A DNA stretch of 64,000 bases from Flavobacterium soli DSM 19725 (GTDB lineage: Bacteria > Bacteroidota > Bacteroidia > Flavobacteriales > Flavobacteriaceae), in NCBI RefSeq assembly GCF_000422705.1, contig NZ_AUGO01000009.1:186001-250000 (forward strand). The letters run 5' to 3'. Every line of letters begins with the position of its first letter. Position 1 is the stretch's first letter. The translations under genes and the position numbers were made by a program. Shown piece after piece: positions 8,792 to 17,782 of this stretch. The notes under the pieces are model-generated. The model worked only from the letters and a program-made list of their open reading frames with translations, had not been told where the DNA came from and ran no database searches.

Positions 8792-10183
8792 ATGCAAGAA
8801 AAAATCAGCTGGAAAGAAAAAGCAGGCTACGGACTGGGAGATGCCGCCTCCTCAATGTTCTGGAAAATATTCAGTATGTACCTGATGTTTTTCTATACCG
8901 ATGTATTCGGGTTGGCTCCAGCCGTTGTAGGAACCATGTTTCTGATAACCCGCATTTGGGATTCCTGTTTTGACCCCATCGTAGGGATTATTGCCGACAG
9001 AACCCGAACCAAATGGGGAAAGTTCAGACCATACTTGTTCTGGGTGGCCATACCCTTTGCCGTAATTGGTGTTCTCACTTTTTATACACCTGATTTTGAT
9101 GAAAAAGGAAAAATCATCTATGCTTATATTACCTATTCGTTGATGATGATGGTCTATTCCTTGATCAACGTTCCTTATGCTTCGCTTCTTGGCGTAATGT
9201 CTTCCGACCGAAAAGAAAGAACAACCCTTTCCTCCTACCGTATGGTTTTTGCCTTTGGCGGAAGCTTGTTGGCCTTGTGGTTGTTGGAGCCTTTGGTTTT
9301 ATACTTTGGCGGAAGCTTGAATTCAAAAGAAGGATGGTTCTATACTATTATCGTATTCGGAATCATCACCACAGCTTTTTTCTGGGGTTGCTTCTGGCTT
9401 ACCAAAGAAAGAGTAAAACCAATTGCGGATGAAAAATCAAACCTGAAGGAAGACTTGAACGACCTTTGGAAAAACAAACCGTGGTGGATTTTATTGGGTG
9501 CCGGAGTTGGTGCCTTAATTTTCAACTCAATCCGTGATGGTGCTGCCGTTTATTATTTTAAATATTATGTAAGCAGTGCTGCAAACTATAGTTTCAACCT
9601 CTTCGGAGAAAATTTTGCCATGACGCCAACTTCCATTTATTTGGTTTTGGGTCAGGCTGCCAATATCATCGGAGTCATCATCGCCACTCCAATTGCTAAC
9701 AGAATAGGAAAAAAGAACACCTTTTTTGGAGCAATGGCAATGGCAGCGATCTTGAGCATAATCTTTTATTTCTTCGGAAAAGAAGATGTCCTTTTGATCA
9801 TGTTGTTCCAAGTATTGATCAGTATTTGTGCGGGATGTATTTTCCCACTCATCTGGTCGATGTATGCCGATAGTGCCGATTATTCAGAATGGAAACAAGG
9901 CCGAAGAGCAACCGGATTGGTATTCTCTGCTTCATCAATGTCCCAAAAATTAGGATGGACCATTGGTGGTGCTGCAACGGGATGGCTTTTGGGCTATTAT
10001 GGTTTCCAAGCCAATGTTGAACAAAACGCTATTACCCAAAACGGAATCACCATGATGCTCAGCATACTTCCGGCAATTGCGGCAGTAGTTTCGGTAGTAT
10101 TCATCCTTTTTTATCCGTTGACCGAAGAAAAACTGCAAACCATCGAACAAGACCTTGAAAATAAAAGAAACGTAACGAATTAA
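8792..10183 (+). CDS. GPH-family (MFS) sugar:cation symporter
   Basis: 463 aa with about 12 hydrophobic segments. The loop DPIVGIIADRTRTKWGKFRP is the signature of glycoside-pentoside-hexuronide:cation symporters. It should carry mannobiose or short manno-oligosaccharides across the inner membrane, since the next two genes encode cytoplasmic enzymes acting on disaccharides. It follows GH26 by 34 nt and precedes GH130 by 23 nt, consistent with one transcript. The substrate is inferred from the operon. Confidence 0.93.
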   Translation: MQEKISWKEKAGYGLGDAASSMFWKIFSMYLMFFYTDVFGLAPAVVGTMFLITRIWDSCFDPIVGIIADRTRTKWGKFRPYLFWVAIPFAVIGVLTFYTPDFDEKGKIIYAYITYSLMMMVYSLINVPYASLLGVMSSDRKERTTLSSYRMVFAFGGSLLALWLLEPLVLYFGGSLNSKEGWFYTIIVFGIITTAFFWGCFWLTKERVKPIADEKSNLKEDLNDLWKNKPWWILLGAGVGALIFNSIRDGAAVYYFKYYVSSAANYSFNLFGENFAMTPTSIYLVLGQAANIIGVIIATPIANRIGKKNTFFGAMAMAAILSIIFYFFGKEDVLLIMLFQVLISICAGCIFPLIWSMYADSADYSEWKQGRRATGLVFSASSMSQKLGWTIGGAATGWLLGYYGFQANVEQNAITQNGITMMLSILPAIAAVVSVVFILFYPLTEEKLQTIEQDLENKRNVTN

Positions 10184-10206
10184 TACCCGATTAGAACTTA
10201 CACTTT

Positions 10207-11397
10207 ATGACGACTATACAAATGACATCAGTATTTCTAGAAAGAAAAAATGCACTTGAGAAAGAACATCAACTTTTGATCGAGCAAAAAAATCAACCTC
10301 AGCCTGTAGCCGGAAATGGAATTTATGAACGTTACACTAATCCAGTCGTGACAGCTTCTCATACTCCGCTGGAATGGCGTTTTGATTTTAATGAAAAAAC
10401 AAATCCGTTTCTTCAGGAACGCATCGGTATCAATGCTGCATTCAATGCCGGAGCGATGAAATGGAACGGAAAATACATACTTGCCGTTCGCGTGGAAGGT
10501 GTCGACAGGAAATCATTTTTTGCCATTGCAGAAAGTCCAAACGGAGTTGATAATTTCAAATTCTGGGAAAAACCCTGCGTGATTCCTCAAACCGAAGAAC
10601 CTGATACAAATGTGTACGACATGCGTTTGGTACAGCACGAAGACGGTTGGATTTACGGTATTTTCTGTACCGAAAGAAAAGATCCAAAAGCACCAAAAGG
10701 CGATACGAGTTCGGCTATTGCCAATGCCGGAATCGTGAGAACCAAAGATTTAATCAACTGGGAACGATTGCCTGATTTGATTTCGAATACAGGACAACAA
10801 CGAAATGTAGTCTTGCATCCGGAATTCGTTAACGGAAAATATGCCCTTTACACGCGTCCTCAGGATGGATTTATCGATGTAGGAAACGGAGGCGGAATTG
10901 GCCTTGGTTATATCGACGACATGAATAATCCTGTTGTGAACGACGAGAAAATCATCTTCGGAAAAGTGTATCATACAATCTATGAATTGAAAAACGGACT
11001 AGGTCCTGCCCCAATCAAAACTGAAAAAGGTTGGTTGCATTTGGCACACGGGGTTCGAAATACTGCTGCTGGATTGCGTTATACCTGCTATATGTTCATG
11101 ACTGATTTGCATGATATTGCAAAAGTAACTCACGTTCCAGCTGGACACTTTTTGGCTCCTGAAAATGAGGAAAGAGTGGGCGATGTATCAAATGTGTTGT
11201 TCACCAACGGATGGATCGAAGACGAAGACGGAACGGTTTTCATCTATTATGCCTCTTCCGATACCAGAATGCATGTGGCTGTTTCTTCAGTAGATAAATT
11301 GATTGATTATGTAATGAATACTCCACAAGATACTTTTACTTCTGCCGGATCTGTCCATACAATTATCAATCAAGTTGAAAAAAACAAGCAACTTTAA
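10207..11397 (+). CDS. GH130 4-O-beta-D-mannosyl-D-glucose phosphorylase
   Basis: 396 aa, no signal peptide, hence cytoplasmic. The five-bladed GH130 propeller is recognisable: RYTNPVVTASHTPLEWRFDF, INAAFNAGAMKWNGKYILAVRVEG and DTNVYDMRLV (Asp138 is the likely catalytic acid), then YTRPQDGF and LHLAHGVRNTAAGLRY. The length and N-terminal helix fit subfamily GH130_1, which phosphorolyses Man-beta-1,4-Glc to mannose-1-phosphate and glucose. The epimerase 12 nt downstream makes exactly this substrate from mannobiose, which supports this call over a mannobiose phosphorylase (GH130_2). Confidence 0.93.
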   Translation: MTTIQMTSVFLERKNALEKEHQLLIEQKNQPQPVAGNGIYERYTNPVVTASHTPLEWRFDFNEKTNPFLQERIGINAAFNAGAMKWNGKYILAVRVEGVDRKSFFAIAESPNGVDNFKFWEKPCVIPQTEEPDTNVYDMRLVQHEDGWIYGIFCTERKDPKAPKGDTSSAIANAGIVRTKDLINWERLPDLISNTGQQRNVVLHPEFVNGKYALYTRPQDGFIDVGNGGGIGLGYIDDMNNPVVNDEKIIFGKVYHTIYELKNGLGPAPIKTEKGWLHLAHGVRNTAAGLRYTCYMFMTDLHDIAKVTHVPAGHFLAPENEERVGDVSNVLFTNGWIEDEDGTVFIYYASSDTRMHVAVSSVDKLIDYVMNTPQDTFTSAGSVHTIINQVEKNKQL

Positions 11398-11409
11398 TAC
11401 CTAAAATAC

Positions 11410-12606
11410 ATGTCAACGCCAGCCAAAGCCATTGCATTTAAGCAAGAAGTCAAAATCGGGCTTCACAATATTCTATCCTATTGGATCAATACTTCGTATG
11501 ATGTAAAACAGGGCGGATTTGTGGGTCAGATTGATTTCAATAATCAAAAGAACTATGAATCCGAAAAGGGTTCGGTGCTAAATGCACGAATCCTTTGGAC
11601 GTTTTCTGCCGCTTATCAGGTAGAAGATCACGAGGAGTTTTTCAATACTGCCAAAAGAGCTTTTGATTATCTCGCAGAACATTTTTATGACCCGGAAAAC
11701 GGCGGCATCTTTTGGAGTTTGAATGCCGACGGTTCTCCCAAGGAAACCAAAAATCAAATCTACGCCATTGCTTTTGTAATCTATGGAATGACGGAATATT
11801 ATGCCATTTCTAAAGATAAAAAAGCATTAGAAATTGCCATCAATCTGTATAAGAAAATAGAAGAGTACAGTTATGACCCCATAAAAAAAGGTTATTTCGA
11901 AGCTTTTACACGTGATTGGCAACCTATTGAAGATTTACGCCTTAGCGACAAGGATGCCAATGAAAAGAAAACGATGAACACGCATCTGCATATCGTTGAA
12001 GCCTATGCGAATCTGTATAAGGTTTGGAAAGATGAAACTTTACGCAAAACCATCGTGGAACTATTGGAAACCATTGACCAACATTTCATCAATACCGAAA
12101 CTGGGCATTTGAGACTTTTCTTCGATGAAAATTGGATCGAAAAACCAGATGTAATTTCATACGGTCATGACATTGAAGCGGCTTGGTTGCTGTTGCAATG
12201 TACTGAAATCACAGGAGATGAAAATCTGATTGAAAAGTATAAGCAACACGCCATCCAAATGACGGATGTTACCAGAGAAGGCCTTGACAAGGATGGCGGT
12301 CTATGGTATGAATTCGACCCTCATACTAATCAAATGATAGCCGAAAAACATTGGTGGCCTCAAGCCGAATTGCTCATTGGCTTTGTAAATGCTTGGCAGA
12401 TAACCGGAGATGAATCCTATCTCGACACGGCTATTGCAAACTGGGAATTCACTAAGAAACACCTTATCGACCACGAAAATGGCGAATGGTTTTGGGGTGT
12501 GAATGCCGATTATTCTAAGATGGAAAAGGATTTTGCCGGTTTCTGGAAATGTCCTTACCATAACGGAAGGGCTTGCATGGAAGTCATGAAACGTATAGCC
12601 GATTAA
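11410..12606 (+). CDS. Cellobiose/mannobiose 2-epimerase (AGE superfamily)
   Basis: 398 aa, cytoplasmic, (alpha/alpha)6-barrel of the N-acylglucosamine 2-epimerase family. Residues Arg60, His194, His253, Glu256 and His384 all line up, with a constant offset of six, with the active-site residues I recall for Rhodothermus marinus cellobiose 2-epimerase (R66, H200, H259, E262, H390). It converts the reducing-end mannose of mannobiose to glucose, giving Man-Glc for the GH130 enzyme encoded just before it. Short gaps on both sides (12 and 42 nt) place it inside the operon. Confidence 0.93.
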   Translation: MSTPAKAIAFKQEVKIGLHNILSYWINTSYDVKQGGFVGQIDFNNQKNYESEKGSVLNARILWTFSAAYQVEDHEEFFNTAKRAFDYLAEHFYDPENGGIFWSLNADGSPKETKNQIYAIAFVIYGMTEYYAISKDKKALEIAINLYKKIEEYSYDPIKKGYFEAFTRDWQPIEDLRLSDKDANEKKTMNTHLHIVEAYANLYKVWKDETLRKTIVELLETIDQHFINTETGHLRLFFDENWIEKPDVISYGHDIEAAWLLLQCTEITGDENLIEKYKQHAIQMTDVTREGLDKDGGLWYEFDPHTNQMIAEKHWWPQAELLIGFVNAWQITGDESYLDTAIANWEFTKKHLIDHENGEWFWGVNADYSKMEKDFAGFWKCPYHNGRACMEVMKRIAD

Positions 12607-12648
12607 TTTTTTGTATTCGTTTCTGAATACACTGCAACTTAAAATACT

Positions 12649-13878
12649 ATGAAAAAGATCTCCTGTAACATAGCCTCGATTTGCCTTGCCTTCTTCATGG
12701 CAAATTGTTCGTCAAGTGATGATAAACAAACCAACACCGGCCCCATAACAAATCCAGTCGAAGAGGAGATTCTCACCAAAGAAAATACAGCTACTTTTAT
12801 GGTAGATGAAAACGCAACTGCCGAAACGGTGGCACTTTTCTACAACCTAAAAAAAATGTCCAAGACCAAATTTGCAATCGGACAACAGGATGCCTTCAAT
12901 AGTTTTTATAATGATATTTCTGGCGATTCCGATATTAAAAAAACAACCGGTCACGACCCTGCCCTTTTGGGGTCTGACTTTATGTTCATTACCGATAAAA
13001 ACAATAATGGCGAAGCAAGCAATTGGTTTCATCAACAAGAAGTGATTATTACCGATGATGTGAAGGAAGCCTACAGCAAAGGCATGATTAACATTTTTTC
13101 GTGGCATTTGAGAGAACCTTACAACGAAGAAACTTTTTATACCGATGACATGACTGCCGATGAAAAAGCAACGGCCTTTAAAAGTATCTTGCCGGGTGGA
13201 GAAAACCACCAGTGGTTCAAATTGAAATTAGATAAAGTGGCAGAAGTTGTTGGGAATCTAAAAGACAACAACGGAAAGCTTATCCCCGTTATCTTTCGCC
13301 CTTTTCATGAATTTGATGGCAACTGGTTTTGGTGGGGAGCTAATTTTTGTTCGCCCGACGAGTACAAAACAGCGTTCCGATTTACAGTCGATTATTTGAA
13401 GAATACCAAAGGCATCCACAACATTTTATATGCTTTTGCACCAGATAATTCCTATACCACTTCTACCAACTTCTTGAGCCGTTATCCAGGTGATGACTAT
13501 GTAGATGTGATCGGGATGGACAACTATGGCGATTTCGACAATCAAGGCCAGGCAGGTTCTGACAGGGCAAATGCAAAACTAAAAATCGTTTCAGATTTGG
13601 CGAAAGCCAAAGTAAAAATTGCCGCCTTGACCGAAACCGGATACCGCGTGACAGCATCCAATTTGCCTATCACAAATTGGTTTTCTACATATTTATACCA
13701 TTCCCTTACGGCAAATGAAGTAGAAGTTGCCTTTGTGATGTTCTGGAACAACAATAACGACGGCTATTATGTTCCAACACCATCAACTTCCAATGCCTCC
13801 GATTTTACTAGCTTTGCCAGCAAGCCAAAAGCAACGCTTCTCAACACCTTACCCAATATGTACCAATTACCTCAATAA
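12649..13878 (+). CDS. GH26 beta-mannanase, lipoprotein, probably cell-surface
   Basis: 409 aa. Lipobox MANC gives Cys20, followed by SSSDDKQ, an acidic tail expected to send the protein to the outer face of the outer membrane. GH26 catalytic residues: acid/base Glu221 in FRPFHEFDGNWFWW and nucleophile Glu329 in ALTETGYRV. It is a distant paralogue of the first GH26 and probably makes the initial cuts in mannan that feed SusCD. It ends 2 nt before the GH5 gene. Confidence 0.92.
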   Translation: MKKISCNIASICLAFFMANCSSSDDKQTNTGPITNPVEEEILTKENTATFMVDENATAETVALFYNLKKMSKTKFAIGQQDAFNSFYNDISGDSDIKKTTGHDPALLGSDFMFITDKNNNGEASNWFHQQEVIITDDVKEAYSKGMINIFSWHLREPYNEETFYTDDMTADEKATAFKSILPGGENHQWFKLKLDKVAEVVGNLKDNNGKLIPVIFRPFHEFDGNWFWWGANFCSPDEYKTAFRFTVDYLKNTKGIHNILYAFAPDNSYTTSTNFLSRYPGDDYVDVIGMDNYGDFDNQGQAGSDRANAKLKIVSDLAKAKVKIAALTETGYRVTASNLPITNWFSTYLYHSLTANEVEVAFVMFWNNNNDGYYVPTPSTSNASDFTSFASKPKATLLNTLPNMYQLPQ

Positions 13879-13880
13879 TT

Positions 13881-15167
13881 ATGAAGAAAATTTCAACCTT
13901 ATTAGTAGCTCTTTCTTGTTTTTCTATGATTTCATGCAGTGCCCAAAAACAATCCTTGATTACCGTAAAAGGCACTCAATTCATCAAAGACGGAAAACCG
14001 TATTCCTATGTTGGCGCCAATTATTGGTATGGCGCCTTGCTGGGTTCTGAAAAATATGGCGATCGAGAAAGGCTGGTTCGTGAACTCGATTTGATGAAAG
14101 CCAACGGAATCGACAATTTAAGAGTTTTGGTCGGTGCCGAAGGGGGAACCTACGATTACACCGTTACTCCTGCTCTTCAAACAGCTCAGGGAAAATATGA
14201 CGAGGCCTTGTTGGACGGACTGGATTTCTTTATGTCAGAAATGGGAAAACGAAACATGTATGCCGTTTTGTACCTCAACAACAACTGGGAATGGTCGGGC
14301 GGTATGTCGCAATACTTGGAATGGAACGGAAAAGGTGTGATTCCGAATCCGAACTTGAAAGGAAATACTTGGCCTCAATTCATGGAATATACCAGAAAAT
14401 TCCACGAATGTGAACCCTGCAAGACAGCTTTTGAAAACCATATCAGGTTTATTTTGGGGAGAAAAAATGCCTACTCAAAGAAAAAATATACTGAAGACCC
14501 TGCAATTATGGCTTGGCAAGTAGCCAATGAGCCAAGGGTTTTTACAAAAGAAAATGAAAAAGCCTTTACGGATTGGCTCAACAAGGTTGTAAACCTCATT
14601 GATGCTTTGGATAAAAACCACTTGATCTCGACCGGTTCTGAAGGAAAAGCAGGCTCAAACGATGACTTGGCTACTTTTGAAAGAACCCATCAAAATAAAA
14701 ACATCGATTACCTCACGATGCACATCTGGCCTAAAAACTGGGGCTGGTTCAAGGCCGAAGATGAAAAAGCGACTTTGCAAGTTGCCTTGACCAATGCCCG
14801 AAAATATATGGACGAGCACATTGCCCTTGCACAAAAGATGAACCGACCAATCGTTATTGAGGAATTTGGATTGCCAAGAACCCACGAAGGGCTTCTTCCT
14901 GATGCTTCGGTTGAAAGCCGAAACGCTTTTTATGCCTCGTTTTTTACCCGACTTGCAGAAAGCCATAGCAACAAGGAAGCCTTGGCAGGTGTTAACTTCT
15001 GGGGGTTTGGTGGTGAAGGAAAAGCAGTAAACAAAACCGGAAAATGGAATGCCGGCGACGCCTTTACAGCCGATCCTCCACAGGAACCACAAGGCTTGAA
15101 CACGGTTTTCTCCGAAGACACCAGCACTTTAAAACTCATCAAGGAATTCAACAGCAAGCTTAAATAA
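13881..15167 (+). CDS. GH5 (probably subfamily 7) endo-beta-1,4-mannanase
   Basis: 428 aa, lipoprotein-type signal (MISC, Cys19, then SAQKQ without acidic residues). The GH5 mannanase hallmarks are present: GANYWYG, acid/base Glu217 in MAWQVANEPR, HIWPKNWGW, nucleophile Glu328 in IVIEEFGLPR, and GVNFWGFGGEG. This pattern is that of GH5_7 mannanases rather than cellulases. It is the last gene of the operon, 2 nt after the second GH26, and is followed by a terminator. The lack of an acidic tail after the lipid Cys suggests a periplasmic place, but this is inferred. Confidence 0.92.
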   Translation: MKKISTLLVALSCFSMISCSAQKQSLITVKGTQFIKDGKPYSYVGANYWYGALLGSEKYGDRERLVRELDLMKANGIDNLRVLVGAEGGTYDYTVTPALQTAQGKYDEALLDGLDFFMSEMGKRNMYAVLYLNNNWEWSGGMSQYLEWNGKGVIPNPNLKGNTWPQFMEYTRKFHECEPCKTAFENHIRFILGRKNAYSKKKYTEDPAIMAWQVANEPRVFTKENEKAFTDWLNKVVNLIDALDKNHLISTGSEGKAGSNDDLATFERTHQNKNIDYLTMHIWPKNWGWFKAEDEKATLQVALTNARKYMDEHIALAQKMNRPIVIEEFGLPRTHEGLLPDASVESRNAFYASFFTRLAESHSNKEALAGVNFWGFGGEGKAVNKTGKWNAGDAFTADPPQEPQGLNTVFSEDTSTLKLIKEFNSKLK

Positions 15168-15198
15168 CTTGCTACAGCCCAATAACAGATTTTCATAG

Positions 15199-15232
15199 AA
15201 CAGCTTCGGATTTCGGGGCTGTTTTTTTTTTT
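15199..15232 (+). terminator. Terminator of the mannan operon
   Basis: Stem AACAGC / GCTGTT followed by eleven T residues, 32 nt after the GH5 stop. Confidence 0.8.
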
Positions 15233-15378
15233 GAATAGGGGAAGTTCTTTCGAAGCACTGTTTTTGAAAAGCCAAGCTCCCGAAACCACAGCGGAGCTTG
15301 ATGGCAGATTTTTGATTAACGATTGTTCATCTTCAATCAAAAATCCCTTAATTTAATGACATTTGCCTCGTTCCTCCT

Positions 15379-15609
15379 CTTCTTTGGTTCGTTCCACCTC
15401 CCTGTTGATACCTGCCACGCTTCCTTTGGTTCGTGTCACACTTCCTTTGGGTTGTGCTATCGTTTCTTTGGGTCGTGTAATCTTTTCGTTACTACTTGCC
15501 ACCTTTTCGTTGATATTTGCCACCTTTTCGTTGACTCGTGTCACCGTTTCGTTGAGTCTTGCCATCGTTTCGTTGGGTCGTGTCACCGTTTCGTTGAGTC
15601 TTGTCATTG
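15379..15609. repeat. 21-bp tandem repeat (minisatellite), about 11 units
   Basis: Eleven degenerate 21-bp units of the type TTTCGTTGAGTCTTGTCACC run head to tail, best preserved towards the right end (from 15484). All frames are open across it on one or both strands because 21 is a multiple of three and the units lack stops. On the minus strand (15353-15658) it reads as seven-residue units such as RLNETVT, RPNETMA, RVNEKVA, with hydrophobic residues spaced 4-3 as in a coiled coil. Whether any frame is translated is unknown; no convincing start or promoter was found. Just left of it is an 8-bp hairpin (CAAGCTCC / GGAGCTTG, 15273-15300). Confidence 0.85.
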
Positions 15610-16009
15610 CTGACCAGCCTCTAATTGACAAGGAATTAGATCTTATACCCCAAAACACGTTTTAATTTTTTAAAGATGGAAGCTTACCTTGTTTCTACCT
15701 ACACTACATAGCTAATAATAATTGTCAATATTTAGACACACTCTACCACAACAAAACTTTCCCCACTCGTTGTTTTGACGCCACAAACTAACTATATTGG
15801 AATTATTTGATGGATTTACGGAAAACCGTATTTTCTAGCCCTGCAACTTCTTTAGCTTTGTGTTCAAGAAATAGGGTTTCCCCTAGTTGGGGAGGGATTT
15901 ATTTTGATATATTTGAAGATGAATTAACAATCTATTAATCAACTTGATGCGAAAGAGATTCGGGGGAGTTGAAGATTTGTAAGTTTAACTTATTTAATTC
16001 TATTTGAAA
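15610..16009. other. 400-bp gap without a gene; small palindromes only
   Basis: No open frame of note. A 5-bp palindrome TACGGAAAACCGTA lies at 15817-15830, and a CCCC/GGGG stem around 15880-15895. No promoter could be assigned. Confidence 0.4.
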
Positions 16010-16086
16010 AATACGCTACTTAGTAGCGACAATCTACCTTATTTTGGGTCTATTGGCGTTATTTAGTAGCGTGTATACATAAGTTA
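16010..16086. repeat. AGTAGC dispersed repeat, copy 1
   Basis: It starts AATACGCTACTTAGTAGCGA, with GCTACT/AGTAGC as an internal palindrome, and ends with a second AGTAGC and GTATACATAAGTT. It aligns without gaps with 31952-32027 at about 60 of 76 positions. Both copies lie just upstream (about 40 nt) of a hypothetical AT-rich gene. Confidence 0.85.
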
Positions 16087-16128
16087 CAAGTAATGTGGCG
16101 AAACCCTGCTCAAATTCACTTATATAAA

Positions 16129-16740
16129 ATGAAAGAACAAATTTTTAAAATATTCATTCTTTTTTGTTTTACTAATTTACAAGCTCAAGACAAGATTTTA
16201 GAATCTCTTCCAGATAATCTAAAATGGAATCAAACCAAGGCTAATACAGACCAATTAAAAAATCTACTGGAAAAACCATTAGATTTACAAGAATTCAAAA
16301 AACTGAAACTTCAAAAATCAAATAGTGGTGGTGGAAACTCAAACAAATATCTTTTTAAACCTAATTATAACGGTTTTTATTATTCTTATTTTTTCTTTCC
16401 AGGCTTCGGTGAACATGGACCTAGAATAACTACATTCAAACGCGGAAAAGAAGTTGGAGAATATATGGAATCCTCGGAAATTTTTATTCAATTATCATCA
16501 GATTCAAGAGACAGTGATCTAGGAAAGGCTAACATTTTATCATTTACACAAAAACAAATATTAGAAAATTTTGGAAATAATTTTATTAAAAAAGGTAGCG
16601 TAATTATATATCAGCATAACAAAACACTTTTAATTATTTCATTAAGTAATCATTGGTTTAAAATAGTTAAGCTAAAAAGAAGCTATTTATCATTTAATGA
16701 AATTGAAGCCGAAAAAGGATTGATTTCATATTTTGATTAA
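16129..16740 (+). CDS. Hypothetical secreted protein
   Basis: About 203 aa from the ATG at 16129, which opens a good signal peptide (MKEQIFKIFILFCFTNLQAQ). A frame extension to 16093 exists but would put a charged stretch before it and overlap the repeat region. No family is recognised. The mature part is mixed alpha/beta with a Gly-rich GGGNSNKYLF segment and an aromatic YYSYFFFPGFGEHGP segment. Visibly AT-richer than the mannan genes. It lies between the AGTAGC repeat and hairpin element A, so it may be accessory DNA. Confidence 0.65.
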   Translation: MKEQIFKIFILFCFTNLQAQDKILESLPDNLKWNQTKANTDQLKNLLEKPLDLQEFKKLKLQKSNSGGGNSNKYLFKPNYNGFYYSYFFFPGFGEHGPRITTFKRGKEVGEYMESSEIFIQLSSDSRDSDLGKANILSFTQKQILENFGNNFIKKGSVIIYQHNKTLLIISLSNHWFKIVKLKRSYLSFNEIEAEKGLISYFD

Positions 16741-16754
16741 TATTGGCAGCCACA

Positions 16755-16914
16755 CTACTGGTAACAGCGGTTTCGCGCAATTGCTGGTTTTTATTTTTAC
16801 GTGTTCACGAAAAACATTTATCTTTAACAGAAAATAATTCGTTCGCTGGTATCGCAACTGTCGCGAATCCGCGGAAAGTTAGTAGTAAGCATTTCCAACC
16901 AGCCGGAAAATAAT
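16755..16914. repeat. Long hairpin element A (cassette-like boundary)
   Basis: The left arm (16755-16783) and right arm (16855-16885) are imperfect inverted repeats sharing CTACT and GCGGxTTCGCG blocks, around a ~70-nt centre that contains TTTAACAGAAAATAA (16823-16837). The element ends with GCCGGAAAATAAT (16902-16914), 5 nt before the GNAT start codon. Both short blocks recur in element B, on the other side of the GNAT-ORF103 pair. Confidence 0.65.
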
Positions 16915-16918
16915 CTAA

Positions 16919-17782
16919 ATGATGATTGAAATTACAACAGACAAACCAATTAATTTTTCAACTAAAGAGTTAGAAAGTTTTTTGAAATTACTGATAGAAC
17001 AAAATCAAATTGTAAATCCTTCCATTGATAAAATTAAAGGATGCTATTTACTGTGTTTTGCTAAATATAACAATCAATTATTTGGTATTGGAGCAATTAA
17101 ACAAGTTTATAAAACTCCATTTGATAAAGCGAAAGTTTCAGAATTAAAATCATTTTACAATTATGAACTTGGATACTTGTATGTAATAGACCATCCCGAA
17201 ATTCGAGGTAAAGGTCTAGGAAAAGAAATTAGTCGTCAACTAATTTCTAGTTTCGGTAGAGAAAATTTATTCGCTACAACAGAAGAAAGTGGATCTAATC
17301 CTATGAAATTTATTTTGGAAAAATTAGATTTTCAAAAAGTTGGTAATTCTTATACTGGTACCAATACAGGAAAGACAATCGCGCTCTACATTCGAGAAAC
17401 TGTAAAAACAATAGAGTTAATATTTGATGATTTGCTAACTCAAATCATTAAAGGAAATTTAACTCACGAAGAAATAGAAAAAGGAATTCGATACGAAGAA
17501 TTTCAGCAAGTCTCCGAATGGAAATTAAAATATGGTTATAAATTTAATGTGTATTCAAATGACCATTTAATAAACGGTAAAAAGCACTTTCATTTTGATA
17601 ACAAGTCAGATAAAGTATTTACAAAATTTGATTTCAAAGGAAATCTTCTTGAATCAAAAGGAAAACCAATTCCATCTAATATTATGAAAGAATTAATGTA
17701 TTTCGTTAAAAAAGAAAGTACTCAAATTAATCTACATAAACTTTGGGATGAACAAAATCCTACACTTACACATGGTGAATAA
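16919..17782 (+). CDS. GNAT-family N-acetyltransferase with extra C-terminal domain
   Basis: 287 aa. Residues about 1-160 form a GNAT fold: beta strand LGYLYVIDHPEI then the acetyl-CoA loop RGKGLGKE (96-103) and FILEKLDFQKVG near the end. Residues about 165-287 are a separate domain, unrecognised, with KYGYKFNVYSNDHLINGKKHFHFD and a final helix. The substrate cannot be told. It overlaps the next gene by 11 nt (ATGGTGAATAA), so the two are translationally coupled. The pair sits between hairpin elements A and B. Confidence 0.75.
   Translation: MMIEITTDKPINFSTKELESFLKLLIEQNQIVNPSIDKIKGCYLLCFAKYNNQLFGIGAIKQVYKTPFDKAKVSELKSFYNYELGYLYVIDHPEIRGKGLGKEISRQLISSFGRENLFATTEESGSNPMKFILEKLDFQKVGNSYTGTNTGKTIALYIRETVKTIELIFDDLLTQIIKGNLTHEEIEKGIRYEEFQQVSEWKLKYGYKFNVYSNDHLINGKKHFHFDNKSDKVFTKFDFKGNLLESKGKPIPSNIMKELMYFVKKESTQINLHKLWDEQNPTLTHGE

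Noticed and set aside
15379..15609. CRISPR array
   Set aside because: Units are contiguous with no spacers, and there are no cas genes.
15323..15665. Plus-strand open frames of 96 and 100 aa in the minisatellite
   Set aside because: Open only because 21-bp units lack stops; low-complexity hydrophobic product. Kept as a repeat, not as genes.
16093..16128. Upstream start of the secreted hypothetical gene
   Set aside because: It would place charged residues before a clear signal peptide and reach to the repeat border.
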